A stretch of DNA of 64,000 nucleotides from Liquorilactobacillus oeni DSM 19972 (GCF_001436275.1 NZ_AZEH01000039.1:735336-799335), one strand, 5' to 3'. Positions 15,473-26,526 are shown, numbered from the stretch's first letter. Notes: generated from the sequence alone by a model not told the origin. A program made the numbers and translations.

Positions 15473-17815
15473 TTACCGATGGTTTTTGAATTTTTCTTTA
15501 AAAGGACGATAACCTCTATTTTGATTTTTCTTATAAGAAGAATCTTTCTTTTTACTGTCAAAATGGCGGCCATTCTTTTGTCTGTCATTTCCACGACCAT
15601 GCGATTTAAAACCGCTCTTTGCAAGTAAATCAGTCTTAGGTGTATTTTCCGGATGCAGCAACGTAAAATTAATTTCTTTTTGAGCAACATCGACATTGAT
15701 AACCTTTATCCTAATAGGTTGCCCAATGCGATAGGTTCTCTTAGTACGTTTACCGACCAGTGCCATCTGTTTTTCAAGATATTCATAGTAGTCATCTTTC
15801 ATTTCGCTAATATGAATCAAGCCCTCCACCGTATTAGGAAGTGCTACGAACATTCCAAATTTAGTTACCGAACTTACAACAGCATCGAATTCTTCTCCAA
15901 TATGATCAGCCATATACTCTGCTTTTTTCATCGCATCTGTGTCACGTTCTGCATCAATCGCTCGTCTTTCCATCTGTGAACTATGCAAAGCAATTTCAGG
16001 AATTTCATCTTTAAATTTTTCTTTTGTCTTTTCGTTAATTCCATTTTTTTCATAGAAACGTATTAATCTATGCACCAATAAATCCGGATAGCGTCTAATA
16101 GGAGAAGTAAAATGAGTATAGTCTTCAGCACCTAATCCAAAATGCCCTAATGGTTGATCCGCGTACTTAGCCTGTTGCATAGACCGCAGCAACATTGTTG
16201 AAACCATAGCTTCTTCAGGCTTACCAGCAACTTTTTTCAAAATGTTCTGAAGCATTTTAGGTTTAACATCATGACTACTGCCGGTAACTTGAATTCCTAG
16301 GCTCGAAAGTGCTTCAAAAAAATTCAAAATTTTTTCCGCCTTGGGAGTTTCATGAATTCTATAGATAAAAGGAACTTTGGCATGATTAAAGTGGGCAGCT
16401 ATAGTTTCATTTGCTGCTAGCATGAAAGATTCAATTAGCCTTTCACCAGTTCCACGTTCCCGAAGCTGAATGTCTGTCGGGTGTCCTTTTTCATCAACAA
16501 TTATTTTTGCTTCAGTATCTTCAAATTCAATTGCGCCTCTGCGCTTACGCATTTTTAGCAAAATCTTATGCAATTCACCCATTGTCTCAAACATCGGGAC
16601 CAAATTCTGATATCTCTTTATAGTCTTTTCATCATGGGATTCTAAAATCTTGTTAACAGCAACATAAGTCATTCTTTCAGTCGACTTGATCACACTTGGA
16701 AAAATGCGATGGTTCACAACGTTTCCTTCAGAATCAATTTCCATTTCACAGCTCATTGCCAAACGTTCAACTTTTGGATTTAATGAGCAAATTCCATTAG
16801 ACAATTTATGCGGAAGCATAGGTATCACACGATCAGTCAGATAAACAGATGTCCCCCGTTCATATGCTTCGCGATCCAAAGCTGTTCCTGGAGTCACATA
16901 GTGTGAAACGTCAGCAATATGGACTCCAAGATGATAATTTCCATTATCAAGTTTCCAAGCATTTACAGCATCATCAAGATCCTTAGATTCAATACTGTCA
17001 ATTGTGACTAATTGTTGGTCAGTTAAATCTTTCCTGCCCTCTTTTTCAGCCGCAGTAACATGGTCAGAAACATTTTCAGCCTCTTCCATTACATCATTTG
17101 GAAATGAAGTTGGAATATTATGCTGGTACACAATCTGCAAAATATCAACTCCAGGATCATTTACATTCCCAATTACCTTTTTGGCAACGCCCTTTAAGAT
17201 TCCAGGAAGATGCGGATTTGGATAAGCGGTGATGTCTGCTAGAATTACTTCCCCAGGTACGGGGTTCAGGCCCTTATCCTCTACTAAAAAAGTATAGTGA
17301 GACAACTTACGGTCCTTAATGACTACAGTCCCAATAACGCCTTCTGGATAACCTTCCTGCGGATCACTTTGAAATTCGCCAACAACCTGAGTAAGCGCAT
17401 GTTCCAAAATCTTAGTAATTTTACCTTCTGGGCCTCTTCCTAGTCTTTCATCCGCTGAATGCAACATCGCAACTTCAACTTCGTCACCATTTAATGCAGA
17501 CATAGTCTGCGTAGGGTTAATAAAAAAATCCGATGAATCAGCATCAACAGTTACAAAACCATAACCGCGTTCATTAGCGTGAAACTGGCCTTCAAACTTA
17601 GGCAAAGAATCATCCTTAGCAATTGTAAAAGCTCCATTTTGATTCAAAGTAATCACTTTTTGCTGTTCAAGTTGTGCCAAGGCTTGTACAATCGACTTAA
17701 ACTGAACTGCACTTCTCATTCTCAAAATTTCTGCTAACTCGCGGACTGAAAAGTCACGGTCAGGTGTTTCTTTTAATATTTTTAATAATTCTTCTTTAAT
17801 TTTATTATTTTCCAT
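15473..17815 (-). CDS. rnr: Ribonuclease R
   Basis: A 780-residue 3'-5' exoribonuclease of the RNB (RNase II) family. The domain order is N-terminal winged helix (1-70), two cold-shock/OB domains (about 80-230), the RNB catalytic domain with DSIESKDLDDAVNAW (metal-binding aspartates) starting near residue 268, a C-terminal S1 domain (about 625-710) and a long basic, low-complexity tail (KSHGRGNDRQKNGRHF onward). The basic tail is normal for RNase R and helps unwinding and ribosome contact. It lies between secG and smpB, and the stop is 24 bases before the smpB start. Confidence 0.95.
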   Translation of the reverse strand: MENNKIKEELLKILKETPDRDFSVRELAEILRMRSAVQFKSIVQALAQLEQQKVITLNQNGAFTIAKDDSLPKFEGQFHANERGYGFVTVDADSSDFFINPTQTMSALNGDEVEVAMLHSADERLGRGPEGKITKILEHALTQVVGEFQSDPQEGYPEGVIGTVVIKDRKLSHYTFLVEDKGLNPVPGEVILADITAYPNPHLPGILKGVAKKVIGNVNDPGVDILQIVYQHNIPTSFPNDVMEEAENVSDHVTAAEKEGRKDLTDQQLVTIDSIESKDLDDAVNAWKLDNGNYHLGVHIADVSHYVTPGTALDREAYERGTSVYLTDRVIPMLPHKLSNGICSLNPKVERLAMSCEMEIDSEGNVVNHRIFPSVIKSTERMTYVAVNKILESHDEKTIKRYQNLVPMFETMGELHKILLKMRKRRGAIEFEDTEAKIIVDEKGHPTDIQLRERGTGERLIESFMLAANETIAAHFNHAKVPFIYRIHETPKAEKILNFFEALSSLGIQVTGSSHDVKPKMLQNILKKVAGKPEEAMVSTMLLRSMQQAKYADQPLGHFGLGAEDYTHFTSPIRRYPDLLVHRLIRFYEKNGINEKTKEKFKDEIPEIALHSSQMERRAIDAERDTDAMKKAEYMADHIGEEFDAVVSSVTKFGMFVALPNTVEGLIHISEMKDDYYEYLEKQMALVGKRTKRTYRIGQPIRIKVINVDVAQKEINFTLLHPENTPKTDLLAKSGFKSHGRGNDRQKNGRHFDSKKKDSSYKKNQNRGYRPFKEKFKNHR

Positions 17816-17865
17816 TTAATTCCTCATTCGATTGGTTTCCTAACAACAGCTTGGTGTTTAGCTTT

Positions 17866-17905
17866 TTTAAAGCAAAACCCCCTGAGTTAAAACAGGAGGC
17901 AATTA
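17866..17905 (-). terminator. Terminator between secG and rnr
   Basis: On the minus strand CCTCCTG, loop TTTTAACT, CAGGGGG, then a T-rich tract. It stands about ten bases after the secG stop and just before rnr, so rnr may depend on read-through or its own promoter. Confidence 0.7.
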
Positions 17906-17913
17906 CTTTTAAA

Positions 17914-18150
17914 TCAATGCGATGAAAGATACACCAAGGCCAATGAAAGTACAAAGAAAATAACCCCTAACACAGCTGTAACTTTTTGCATGAAAGCTTC
18001 AAAACCGCGCGGTTTCTGCTTGTTAAATAGGTCAGCTGCTCCGCCAGACAGCGCAGTTGATGCGTTATCATTTTTCGCCGGTTGCATCATCACTGCAATG
18101 ATAATCAAAACAGAGACGATCATCAGAACTGTCAAAAGTAAATTATACAA
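17914..18150 (-). CDS. secG: Preprotein translocase subunit SecG
   Basis: A 78-residue inner-membrane protein of the SecYEG channel. It has two hydrophobic helices (about 3-22 and 55-75) joined by a glycine/alanine-rich loop, ALSGGAADLFNKQKPRG, typical of SecG. The ATG follows GGAGG. The position upstream of rnr-smpB is the usual Firmicute order. A TATAAT stands at 18186-18191 on the minus strand and may be its -10. Confidence 0.9.
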   Translation of the reverse strand: MYNLLLTVLMIVSVLIIIAVMMQPAKNDNASTALSGGAADLFNKQKPRGFEAFMQKVTAVLGVIFFVLSLALVYLSSH

Positions 18151-18262
18151 ACTCCTACCTCCTCGTCCTCAGACAATTTACATCTATTATAATGTAGCAT
18201 AAATGAAATTCTATTTCCAGTTCTATAAAATATTATAATAACACAAAATAAAAAATAGTTAT

Positions 18263-18296
18263 AAAAAAACAGAGAATCAAAAATTGATTCTCTGTT
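18263..18296 (-). terminator. Intrinsic terminator after eno
   Basis: ACAGAGAATCAA, loop, TTGATTCTCTGT and then seven T on the minus strand. The 12-bp stem is perfect. This closes the glycolytic operon. Confidence 0.9.
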
Positions 18297-18333
18297 TCCA
18301 ATACATTTGAGTATTTATTTAAGCTTTTATGAA

Positions 18334-19662
<1,329 letters not shown>

Positions 19663-19758
19663 TTACTCTCCTTTGAGTTTTTAGATTGACTTGAGTTTGA
19701 CCTCAAACTTATTTTAGAGGTTTTACCGATAATTTTCAATTCTCACTTCAACAAATTT

Positions 19759-20514
19759 TTATTTGTTGAAGTTGACCAATTGCAGATATGATTCTGGAAC
19801 TAATGAAGCTCCACCAACCAAACCACCGTCGATATTTTTCTTGGCCATTAACTCTTTAACATTTGCAGGTTTAACAGAACCACCGTACTGGATACGAACT
19901 TTGTCAGCTACAGTTTCGTCATAAAGCTTTGCGACAGTTTTACGTACAACAGCGCAAATGTCTTCAGCTTGATCCGCAGAAGCAGTCTTACCAGTTCCAA
20001 TTGCCCAGATTGGTTCATAAGCAATTACAAGACTTGAAACCTGTTCACCTGTTAACCCCTTAAGAGCTGCAGTAACCTGTCCTTCAACCCAATCTTTTGC
20101 CTTGTTAGCTTCACGTGTTTCAAGTGATTCACCACAGCAAATAATTGGCAAAAGCCCGTTTTTAAAGATAGCATGTGCTTTTTTGTTGATATCTTCATCT
20201 GTTTCATGGAAATATCCTCTGCGCTCGGAATGTCCGATCACAACATAGTCAACACCCATTTCCTTAAGGACTTTAGGTGAAGTTTCACCTGTAAATGCAC
20301 CATCATCTTCAAAGTAGCAATTTTCAGCAGCAACTTTAAGATTTGACCCTTTTGCATTTTCTAATAATGCTGGAAGATCAACTGCGGGAGCAGCAATTAC
20401 AGATTCAACCTCTGTTGTTTCAGGAAGATCATTTTTAACAGCTTTAACAAATTCAGCAGTCTGTTCTGGATTCATGTTCATTTTCCAGTTACCTGCAATA
20501 ATTGGAGTACGCAC
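19759..20514 (-). CDS. tpiA: Triosephosphate isomerase
   Basis: Interconverts dihydroxyacetone phosphate and glyceraldehyde 3-phosphate. I use the GTG at 20514 (251 residues, [13 protein letters not shown]), since AGAGG lies nine bases upstream and this gives the normal family length; an ATG three codons earlier is open. Catalytic parts are GNWKMN (Lys13 region), GHSERR (His95 region) and [12 protein letters not shown] with the catalytic Glu, and the phosphate-binding YGGSV and GGLVGGASL loops. It is the fourth gene of cggR-gap-pgk-tpiA-eno, 46 bases behind pgk. Confidence 0.96.
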   Translation of the reverse strand: MRTPIIAGNWKMNMNPEQTAEFVKAVKNDLPETTEVESVIAAPAVDLPALLENAKGSNLKVAAENCYFEDDGAFTGETSPKVLKEMGVDYVVIGHSERRGYFHETDEDINKKAHAIFKNGLLPIICCGESLETREANKAKDWVEGQVTAALKGLTGEQVSSLVIAYEPIWAIGTGKTASADQAEDICAVVRKTVAKLYDETVADKVRIQYGGSVKPANVKELMAKKNIDGGLVGGASLVPESYLQLVNFNK

Positions 20515-20560
20515 TAATATCATCCTCTCAATGGTAAACTATTTTAATTAGAGACAGTAA

Positions 20561-21751
20561 TTATTTTTCAGAAACGGCAGCAATTCCAGGAAGGGTTTTA
20601 CCTTCAAGATATTCAAGAGAAGCTCCACCACCAGTTGAAATATGAGTTAACTGATCAGCCACACCCAATTGCTGTACAGCAGCAGTGGAATCTCCACCAC
20701 CTACAATTGTTGTTGCATCTTTTAAAGTACCAAGGAACTTGCCTACTTCGAGGGTTCCCTTAGCATAGTTGCTCATTTCAAAGACACCCATTGGTCCGTT
20801 CCAAACAACGGTCTTAGCATCTTTTAAAACATCTTCAAATAACGCAACTGATTTAGGCCCAATATCGAGAGCCATGTAACCATCAGGAATATCATTTTCA
20901 ACTACCTTGTTAGGAACATCGTTAGCAAATTTTTCCGCTACTACTGAATCCACAGGCAAGACCAGCTTATCTCCTGCCTTTTCAATAATTTCTTTAGCAA
21001 GTTCAACCTTATCTTTTTCAACTAAAGAATTACCAATTCCAATTCCCTTTGCAGCATAGAAAGTGTAGGTCATCCCACCACCGATAATAATTTTATCAGC
21101 TTTGCCAAGAAGGTGGTCAATCACTCCAATCTTGTCGGAAACCTTTGCACCGCCAAGAATTGCGACAAATGGGTGTACCGGATTATCAACAGCATTACCC
21201 AAAAACTTGATTTCTTTTTCAAGCAAGAAGCCTGCAGCAGCTTGGTCAATGTTACTTGCAATACCAACATTCGAAGCATGTGAACGATGTGCTGTTCCAA
21301 AGGCATCGTTAACAAAAACGTCGCCTAAGGATGCCCAGTACTTGCCTAACTCAGGATCATTCCCTGATTCTTTTTTACCATCAAGATCTTCAAAACGAGT
21401 GTTTTCAACAAGAAGAATATCACCATCACTCAATTTATCGATTGCTTCTTCCAATTGTGGACCATGCGTAGCAGGTACAAAAGTAACCGGCTTCTTAATT
21501 AAATCAGCCAGACGTTCAGCAACTGGACGCAAAGAAAGTTCCTTCTTGTCCTCTTCTTTTTTTACACGACCAAGATGAGAGAATAAAATTGCCTTGCCAC
21601 CATTTTCAGTCACGTACTTGATTGTTGGAAGTGCTGCGACAATTCGGTTATCATTTCCGATCACACCGTTTTTAATAGGAACATTAAAGTCTACACGAAT
21701 TAGAACTTTCTTACCTTTTACATCTAAATCTGAAACAGTTAATTTAGCCAT
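20561..21751 (-). CDS. pgk: Phosphoglycerate kinase
   Basis: Transfers phosphate from 1,3-bisphosphoglycerate to ADP, the first ATP-yielding step of lower glycolysis. The length of 396 is typical. The N-terminal substrate domain has [10 protein letters not shown] and [22 protein letters not shown]; the nucleotide domain has the [12 protein letters not shown] and [13 protein letters not shown] loops. It follows gap across a hairpin terminator (21769-21814), so its transcript level is probably below that of gap. Confidence 0.97.
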   Translation of the reverse strand: MAKLTVSDLDVKGKKVLIRVDFNVPIKNGVIGNDNRIVAALPTIKYVTENGGKAILFSHLGRVKKEEDKKELSLRPVAERLADLIKKPVTFVPATHGPQLEEAIDKLSDGDILLVENTRFEDLDGKKESGNDPELGKYWASLGDVFVNDAFGTAHRSHASNVGIASNIDQAAAGFLLEKEIKFLGNAVDNPVHPFVAILGGAKVSDKIGVIDHLLGKADKIIIGGGMTYTFYAAKGIGIGNSLVEKDKVELAKEIIEKAGDKLVLPVDSVVAEKFANDVPNKVVENDIPDGYMALDIGPKSVALFEDVLKDAKTVVWNGPMGVFEMSNYAKGTLEVGKFLGTLKDATTIVGGGDSTAAVQQLGVADQLTHISTGGGASLEYLEGKTLPGIAAVSEK

Positions 21752-21768
21752 TGATGGTAAACCTCCAT

Positions 21769-21814
21769 TTTTTAAAAATAAAAGGCGAAGAGAGTATTGC
21801 CTCCCCCCGCCTCG
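21769..21814 (-). terminator. Terminator/attenuator between gap and pgk
   Basis: On the minus strand an 11-bp arm GGCGGGGGGAG pairs fully (three G-T pairs) with CTCTCTTCGCC across a 6-base loop, followed by TTTTATTTTT. It is a likely partial terminator within the operon, since pgk has no clear separate promoter. Confidence 0.75.
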
Positions 21815-21854
21815 ATGACTTACAATTGCTTATCAACTTAGCGTCAGCTAAATC

Positions 21855-22868
21855 TTAAAGTAAGCTAGCAAATTTTTCCAGTGTACGGATCATTTGTGCT
21901 GTAAAACCAGATTCGTTATCATACCAAGCAACAGTTTTAATAACTTGTCCTTCGCCCTTACCAACAACTTGTGTTTGTGTAGGGTCAAATACTGAACCAA
22001 ATGTTGTTCCGATAACGTCTGAAGAAACGATGCCATCATTGTTGTAACCGAATGATGCGTTACCTTCTGTAACTTTCTTAACAGCTTCGTTAACTTCATC
22101 AGCAGTAACTTCTTTGTTAAGAGTTGTTACTAATTCTGTCAATGAACCTGTAATAACTGGAACACGTTGTGCATGTCCATCCAATTTGCCCTTCAATTCA
22201 GGAACAACCAAACCGATTGCTTTAGCAGCACCTGTTGAATGAGGAATTGTATTTTCTGCAGCAGCACGTGCATTACGAACGTTACCCTTACGATCTGGGC
22301 CATCTTGTAATTTCTGTGTAGCTGTATAAGCATGGATTGTTGTCATTGTACCAGCTTTGATACCGAATGCATCATTTACAGCCTTTGCTAAAGGAGCCAA
22401 GCAGTTTGTTGTACATGAAGCAGCAGAAACAATCTTGTCGTCAGCAGTAATTTCATTATCGTTAACACCGTAAACGATTGTCTTAAGGGCACCAGCAGGT
22501 GCAGAGATAAGAACCTTCTTAGCACCAGCATCGATATGTGCTGAAGCTTTTTCTTCTGAAGTATAAAAACCAGTTGATTCAAGAACTAATTCAACACCAT
22601 CGTTCTTAACCCAAGGAATGTTACGTGCATCTGCTTCAGCGTATACAGGAATTTCTTTGCCGTTAACAACAAGTGCATTGTCTGTAGCAGAGATTTCAGC
22701 ATCGAAGCGCCCATGAGCTGTATCGTATTTCAAAAGATGTGCCAGCATAGCTGGAGAAGTCAAATCGTTGATAGCAACAACTTCCAAACCTTCTGAAGTT
22801 TCAGCAATACGACGGAATGCTAAACGGCCAATACGGCCAAAACCATTAATACCTACTTTAGTAGTCAT
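21855..22868 (-). CDS. gap: Glyceraldehyde-3-phosphate dehydrogenase
   Basis: NAD-dependent oxidation of glyceraldehyde 3-phosphate to 1,3-bisphosphoglycerate. The length is 337. The Rossmann start [16 protein letters not shown] and the catalytic [13 protein letters not shown] (Cys152) are intact, and the family WYDNESGF segment is near the C-terminus. Asp35 in INDL suggests NAD rather than NADP use. It is directly behind cggR with a good AAGGAGG ribosome site. CggR control with fructose 1,6-bisphosphate as inducer is expected from the operator at 23974-24010. A terminator follows. Confidence 0.97.
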   Translation of the reverse strand: MTTKVGINGFGRIGRLAFRRIAETSEGLEVVAINDLTSPAMLAHLLKYDTAHGRFDAEISATDNALVVNGKEIPVYAEADARNIPWVKNDGVELVLESTGFYTSEEKASAHIDAGAKKVLISAPAGALKTIVYGVNDNEITADDKIVSAASCTTNCLAPLAKAVNDAFGIKAGTMTTIHAYTATQKLQDGPDRKGNVRNARAAAENTIPHSTGAAKAIGLVVPELKGKLDGHAQRVPVITGSLTELVTTLNKEVTADEVNEAVKKVTEGNASFGYNNDGIVSSDVIGTTFGSVFDPTQTQVVGKGEGQVIKTVAWYDNESGFTAQMIRTLEKFASLL

Positions 22869-22926
22869 ACTAAAATTTCCTCCTTTAGGAAATAAAAATT
22901 TATTTTAAAAAGTGTGTATTTAAACA

Positions 22927-23958
22927 CTACTTTTTTAAAATCGAATTTGCTGCTCCAGCATCAGTTACCAAACAGGTTTGACGTGGAGCATGTTTCATAT
23001 ATGCTGCAATTGCTTTAGACTTTGAAAAGCCACCAGCAACTGCGATCACACATTCCATTTTAGTGAGATCCTCTAGTTGAAGTCCAATACGCGGGATCTT
23101 ATACACTATTTTACCTTCTTCATCAAAGAAATAGCCAAAAGCTTCTCCAACAGCATGAGTTCTGCGTAACATTGCAATTACCTGAGCAGACATTCCTCTC
23201 CGCTCAGCCATCTCAAGCGCATCGCCTACACTGTGAATCACAGCGTCGCTATTACGAATAAGACTAATCACTTTTTGAATAGAAGGTTCTTTCAGTAAAG
23301 GCTCATACGCTTCCTCGCTCAACTGCTCAGGAACATATAATGCACGATGCTTTCCGCCAGTTCTCAGAGCCATCTTTGCACTGACGTTATTTGCCTGAAT
23401 TTGCGGAGACTCACCTAGGCCACCACGAGCAGGCACAAAAAGCAACTCACGTTTTTCAGCAAGATGCGGTGTTAAACAATCAGCAACCGTTGCCATTGTT
23501 GTTCCACCCATCACTGCGATAACGTTTCTTCCTTCAGGGAGTAAAGCCTCCAGAGACTCATCGACCAGTTTACCCATAGAACCAATAACCTTCTTTTGTT
23601 CATCAGAATCACCCGCTACGATAAAGCAACGATCAATTCCTAAAAAAGAAGCAAGTTTCTTTTCCAACTGCCGTATTCCTGCCAATTGGTCCATTATTCC
23701 ACGTAATCCCTGAATAACCTCTCGCCCTTTTATAGTGATGATCATACCCGAACGTGTAGTAGCAAGTAATCCTTGGCGCTTCAAAAAATCGGTTTCAGTT
23801 CTTAAAAAACGTTCCGTAAATCCAAGTTCTTGTGACAAAGTCCGTCTTCCTACAGGACCAGTCCAAAAAATATAACGCAAGATTGTATACCGTTGGGCTA
23901 CTATTTCAACCATATCCGGAGCAATCTCTTCTATCCATTCAAATTCCTGGTGCATCAT
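22927..23958 (-). CDS. cggR: Central glycolytic genes regulator CggR
   Basis: SorC/DeoR-type repressor of the lower glycolytic operon. In Bacillus it blocks transcription from a site downstream of the promoter and is released by fructose 1,6-bisphosphate. The 343 residues have an N-terminal winged helix (about 15-85, with TILRYIFWTGPVGRRTLSQELGFTERFL) and a C-terminal sugar-phosphate-binding domain (ALLPEGRNVIAVMGGTTMATVAD; FVPARGGLGE). It is the first gene of its own operon. ATG-ATG follows AGGAAGG. A short GTGT/ACAC hairpin lies between it and gap, in the place where Bacillus cggR-gapA mRNA is cleaved. Confidence 0.95.
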   Translation of the reverse strand: MMHQEFEWIEEIAPDMVEIVAQRYTILRYIFWTGPVGRRTLSQELGFTERFLRTETDFLKRQGLLATTRSGMIITIKGREVIQGLRGIMDQLAGIRQLEKKLASFLGIDRCFIVAGDSDEQKKVIGSMGKLVDESLEALLPEGRNVIAVMGGTTMATVADCLTPHLAEKRELLFVPARGGLGESPQIQANNVSAKMALRTGGKHRALYVPEQLSEEAYEPLLKEPSIQKVISLIRNSDAVIHSVGDALEMAERRGMSAQVIAMLRRTHAVGEAFGYFFDEEGKIVYKIPRIGLQLEDLTKMECVIAVAGGFSKSKAIAAYMKHAPRQTCLVTDAGAANSILKK

Positions 23959-23973
23959 ATTTTCCTTCCTAGC

Positions 23974-24010
23974 GGGTCAATTAGCGTCCAGCCGTGTCGT
24001 ATAGCGACCC
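23974..24010 (-). promoter_or_regulatory. CggR operator (two direct repeats)
   Basis: On the minus strand GGTCGCTATACGAC (24009-23996) and GGACGCTAATTGAC (23989-23976) are repeats 20 bases apart, matching the known two-repeat layout GGGAC-N6-TGTC. They sit about 65-100 bases downstream of the promoter, between it and cggR, as in Bacillus. Confidence 0.75.
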
Positions 24011-24081
24011 AGCAAACCCAAAAAAACAAAGCACAACAACAATGTATTCTCAACTGTTCTCATACCCTTACCACGCTTAGA

Positions 24082-24110
24082 ATTATAGCAATAAATTTGT
24101 ATTTGTGCAA
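24082..24110 (-). promoter_or_regulatory. Promoter of the cggR-gap-pgk-tpiA-eno operon
   Basis: On the minus strand TTGCAC, 17-base spacer, TATAAT. It is one of the best sigma-A-type promoters in the window. Confidence 0.8.
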
Positions 24111-24190
24111 GTCGCGGGCTTCAAGCATAAGATTAATGTTAAAGGCCTATAACATAAAAAATCAAAACGTTTTAGCACGAAATTCCGAAC

Positions 24191-24234
24191 AATAAAAATA
24201 AAAGTTCAAGGAATTCTAATTAAGAGCGAACTTT
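24191..24234 (-). terminator. Probable terminator after rpoN
   Basis: AAAGTTC and GAACTTT arms around a loop of about 20 bases, with a T-rich tail on the minus strand. Confidence 0.5.
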
Positions 24235-24268
24235 AAGCTTTTTAACTCTGTTACTCTAAAAAATACTA

Positions 24269-25591
24269 TTAATTTAAATATCGTTTTCTTTTTGTTGAAG
24301 ATGGTAGTAAGAGCTGCTCTCGATATTTTGCAACTGTTCTACGTGAAATGTTAACGCCGTTAGCATGAAGCAAAACGGTAATCTTACTGTCAGAAAGCGG
24401 CGAACTTTTTTCCTCTGCATCTATAAATGCCTTGATCTGTGATTGAATAGCATCAGCCGACAAGTCATCTTTTTCATTACTTGCCGTCACCGGTTTCTTA
24501 AAAAAGTAGCGAAGTTCAAAAATTCCCAAATCACATTTCAGATATTTCCCATTAACAGCTCTGCTGATAGTAGACTCATGCAACTGAAGCCGGTGTGCAA
24601 CATCCCGAAACAGCAGAGGCTTTAAAGAGTGATTCTTCCCTGTAAAAAAATCTTGCTGATGTTCCAAAATAACTTGCCCGACTCGTTCAATAGTTTTGCC
24701 CCTTTGTTCGAGGTCGTTTACCATTTCAAGGTATTCATTTCTTTTAAGCTGTAAAAATTTTTTCAAATCCTTATCAGGCATTTTTTCTAACTGTGCATAA
24801 TATTTTTTATTGAAAAGAACCACGGGATAAGACTTCTTTGTAACAGCTAACTCAAGCTTTCCAGTTGCTTCTGCTCTTTTTATTATAAGATCTGGATAAA
24901 CGTATCCGATATCATCACTTCCAAATGCTCCTCCTGGCGCTGGTGATAGTGTTTTAACATAGTCCGCCACTTCTTGAATTTTTGATAATTTAATATTGAA
25001 TTCCCGGGTAATTTCATTCCATTTGTGGTTTGCAAATTTCTTAAAAGCCTTCATAATAATCTCTCTAGCCTCTGGGAGAGCTGCATCATCATTTTCAATT
25101 TGAAGTAACAAACATTCCTGCAGATTACGAGCACCAACGCCGGGTGGGTCTAACTGCTGCAGCAAGGTTAAAGCGTCTGCCAAAGTAGTTTTATCAACTT
25201 TCGTTTGTGAAATAATTTCGTCCAAATCAATAGATAAATAGCCATTAGTGTCAAGATGGTCTATCAAAAAAACAACCCAACCCCGCAATACAGTTTTTCT
25301 CATTGTCAAATGCACCTGTGATAACAAGTAATCAAAAAGTGATTGCTGTTTATGCTGGGGAGATTTCAAGGTAGTCTCTTCTGCATGGAAATCAGCAATT
25401 GTAGATTTCTCTCCATAATTTAGGCTACCTTTGATAATAATAAAAGGATTATCAAGCTGCTTTTGAGATAAAAAATTATGAAGATCTTCAATACCGTAAC
25501 GCAGGACCTGCAAAGATTGTTGCATCTGTTGCGTCATTGCTAATTTTTGTACCTGCTTTTGCTCTTGTCCAAAGCCTTGTTCAAACGCCAA
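24269..25591 (-). CDS. rpoN: RNA polymerase sigma-54 factor
   Basis: Sigma-54 of 440 residues. In lactobacilli it usually serves PTS operons driven by LevR/ManR-type activators, which are not in this window. The N-terminal glutamine-rich activator region (EQKQVQKLAMTQQMQQSLQVLRYG), the core-binding region with LDPPGVGARNLQECLLLQ, the helix-turn-helix HESTISRAVNGKYL and the C-terminal RpoN box ISRRTVAKYREQL are all seen. The start is TTG after GCAGGTG. It is divergent from the tRNA-Arg gene and separated from the cggR promoter by a weak terminator. Confidence 0.95.
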   Translation of the reverse strand: MAFEQGFGQEQKQVQKLAMTQQMQQSLQVLRYGIEDLHNFLSQKQLDNPFIIIKGSLNYGEKSTIADFHAEETTLKSPQHKQQSLFDYLLSQVHLTMRKTVLRGWVVFLIDHLDTNGYLSIDLDEIISQTKVDKTTLADALTLLQQLDPPGVGARNLQECLLLQIENDDAALPEAREIIMKAFKKFANHKWNEITREFNIKLSKIQEVADYVKTLSPAPGGAFGSDDIGYVYPDLIIKRAEATGKLELAVTKKSYPVVLFNKKYYAQLEKMPDKDLKKFLQLKRNEYLEMVNDLEQRGKTIERVGQVILEHQQDFFTGKNHSLKPLLFRDVAHRLQLHESTISRAVNGKYLKCDLGIFELRYFFKKPVTASNEKDDLSADAIQSQIKAFIDAEEKSSPLSDSKITVLLHANGVNISRRTVAKYREQLLLPSSTKRKRYLN

Positions 25592-25614
25592 TTTGGTTCA
25601 CCTGCTTTTTTAAC

Positions 25615-25643
25615 TTGTATAATTAGAATAATTCCGTTAAAAT
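25615..25643 (+). promoter_or_regulatory. Putative tRNA-Arg promoter
   Basis: TTGTAT (25615-25620), 17-base spacer, TAAAAT (25638-25643), 13 bases before the mature tRNA 5' end. Confidence 0.6.
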
Positions 25644-25655
25644 ATAAAGAGTATT

Positions 25656-25727
25656 GCGCCGCTAGTGTAATGGATCGCACGCAAGATTCCGGTTCTTGTA
25701 ATGTGGGTTCGACTCCCACGTGGCGCA
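25656..25727 (+). tRNA. tRNA-Arg (anticodon CCG)
   Basis: Cloverleaf folds by eye. The acceptor arms are GCGCCGC and GTGGCGC (one G-T pair) with discriminator A. The D-arm is GTGT/GCAC, the anticodon stem CAAGA/TCTTG with loop TTCCGGT, so the anticodon is CCG reading CGG. The T-arm is GTGGG/CCCAC with loop TTCGACT. The 3' CCA is not encoded. T-rich sequence follows directly. Confidence 0.93.
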
Positions 25728-26475
25728 TTTTTAGTATGAAACGAGTAGCAATGAAGGCTTTAGCTTGATAATAAAAGCTTTTTAAACTTTTAAATAACAT
25801 TAACCACTATCCTTTTTTAATTAATGTAAATTATGAAATAATCATTTATTGTTCATCACACAGCATACTTAGAACACTGAGTAATTAATATTCTTTTTTA
25901 TTGCTTCTTGTAAGCAATTTCATAACTACATCTTAATTTTAACATCTAGCAAAAAATATGCCAACTATGGCTGTCTATATTATTGGTCATAATTCAAAAC
26001 CATGATAAACCCAAATTGCTGTATCATTCAAACATAAAAAAATAGGCCGCCCAAAGCAACCTGCTCATTATTGACGATCTCAAATTTATCTATTTTTTTT
26101 TAATTAAAGCTAGCTGCTGCTCAAATAAGCAATAGTTTTTTACAATTAGCATTACTAAAATGTAAAAATATTCTATTGAACCAAATAAACACAGTAATTG
26201 TATAGTCAACAAGAACGCCTTCATCAAAATTGTGCTAGGTAAACCAGAAGGATATTTGTAATTTATAAAACTAGGTTTGCAACCGAATGTTTGTAAATTT
26301 TATCAAGCTCTATCATTTATATCGGTACTCCAATTTTAAAGATACCCCTTATTTAAATGCTTTATAACGTATCCTTTTAAGACACCCAATATAAGGATTC
26401 GCATAATTTTAAAAAACTATTTTTAAAATGTTAGAAAGTTTGCGTGTGTCCCAAAGTTTGGGAATATTCCTTAAC
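25728..26475. other. Gene-poor AT-rich stretch downstream of tRNA-Arg
   Basis: About 750 bases without a credible ORF. I searched by eye for a copy of the tRNA 3' end that could mark an integrated element and saw none. Features noted are an AGCTAGCTGCT at 26108-26118, repeated at 27126-27136, and two adjoining palindromes, TCCCAAAGTTTGGGA (26449-26463) and GGAATATTCC (26461-26470). It could be decayed sequence. Confidence 0.4.
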
Positions 26476-26515
26476 AAAAAATAAACCAACTATACACGGT
26501 TGGTTTATTTTTTTG
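26476..26515. terminator. Terminator after the 102-residue unknown protein
   Basis: AAATAAACCAAC, loop TATACACG, GTTGGTTTATTT with A and T flanks on both sides. It serves the minus-strand gene. Confidence 0.8.
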
Positions 26516-26526
26516 AATAGTCAAAT

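Noticed and set aside
19694-19709. CtsR-type site before eno (TTTGACC present)
   Set aside because: Only one heptad is found at the right spacing. The sequence is better described as a small AGTTTGA/TCAAACT dyad of unknown meaning.
21102-21578. Plus-strand frame of 158 codons inside pgk
   Set aside because: Antisense shadow of a highly biased glycolytic gene. There is no ribosome site, and the composition is just the mirror of pgk codon use.
25540-25800. Open frame of 86 codons on the minus strand across the tRNA-Arg gene
   Set aside because: It runs through the tRNA and the start of rpoN and has no credible ribosome site. The tRNA fold explains the conservation.
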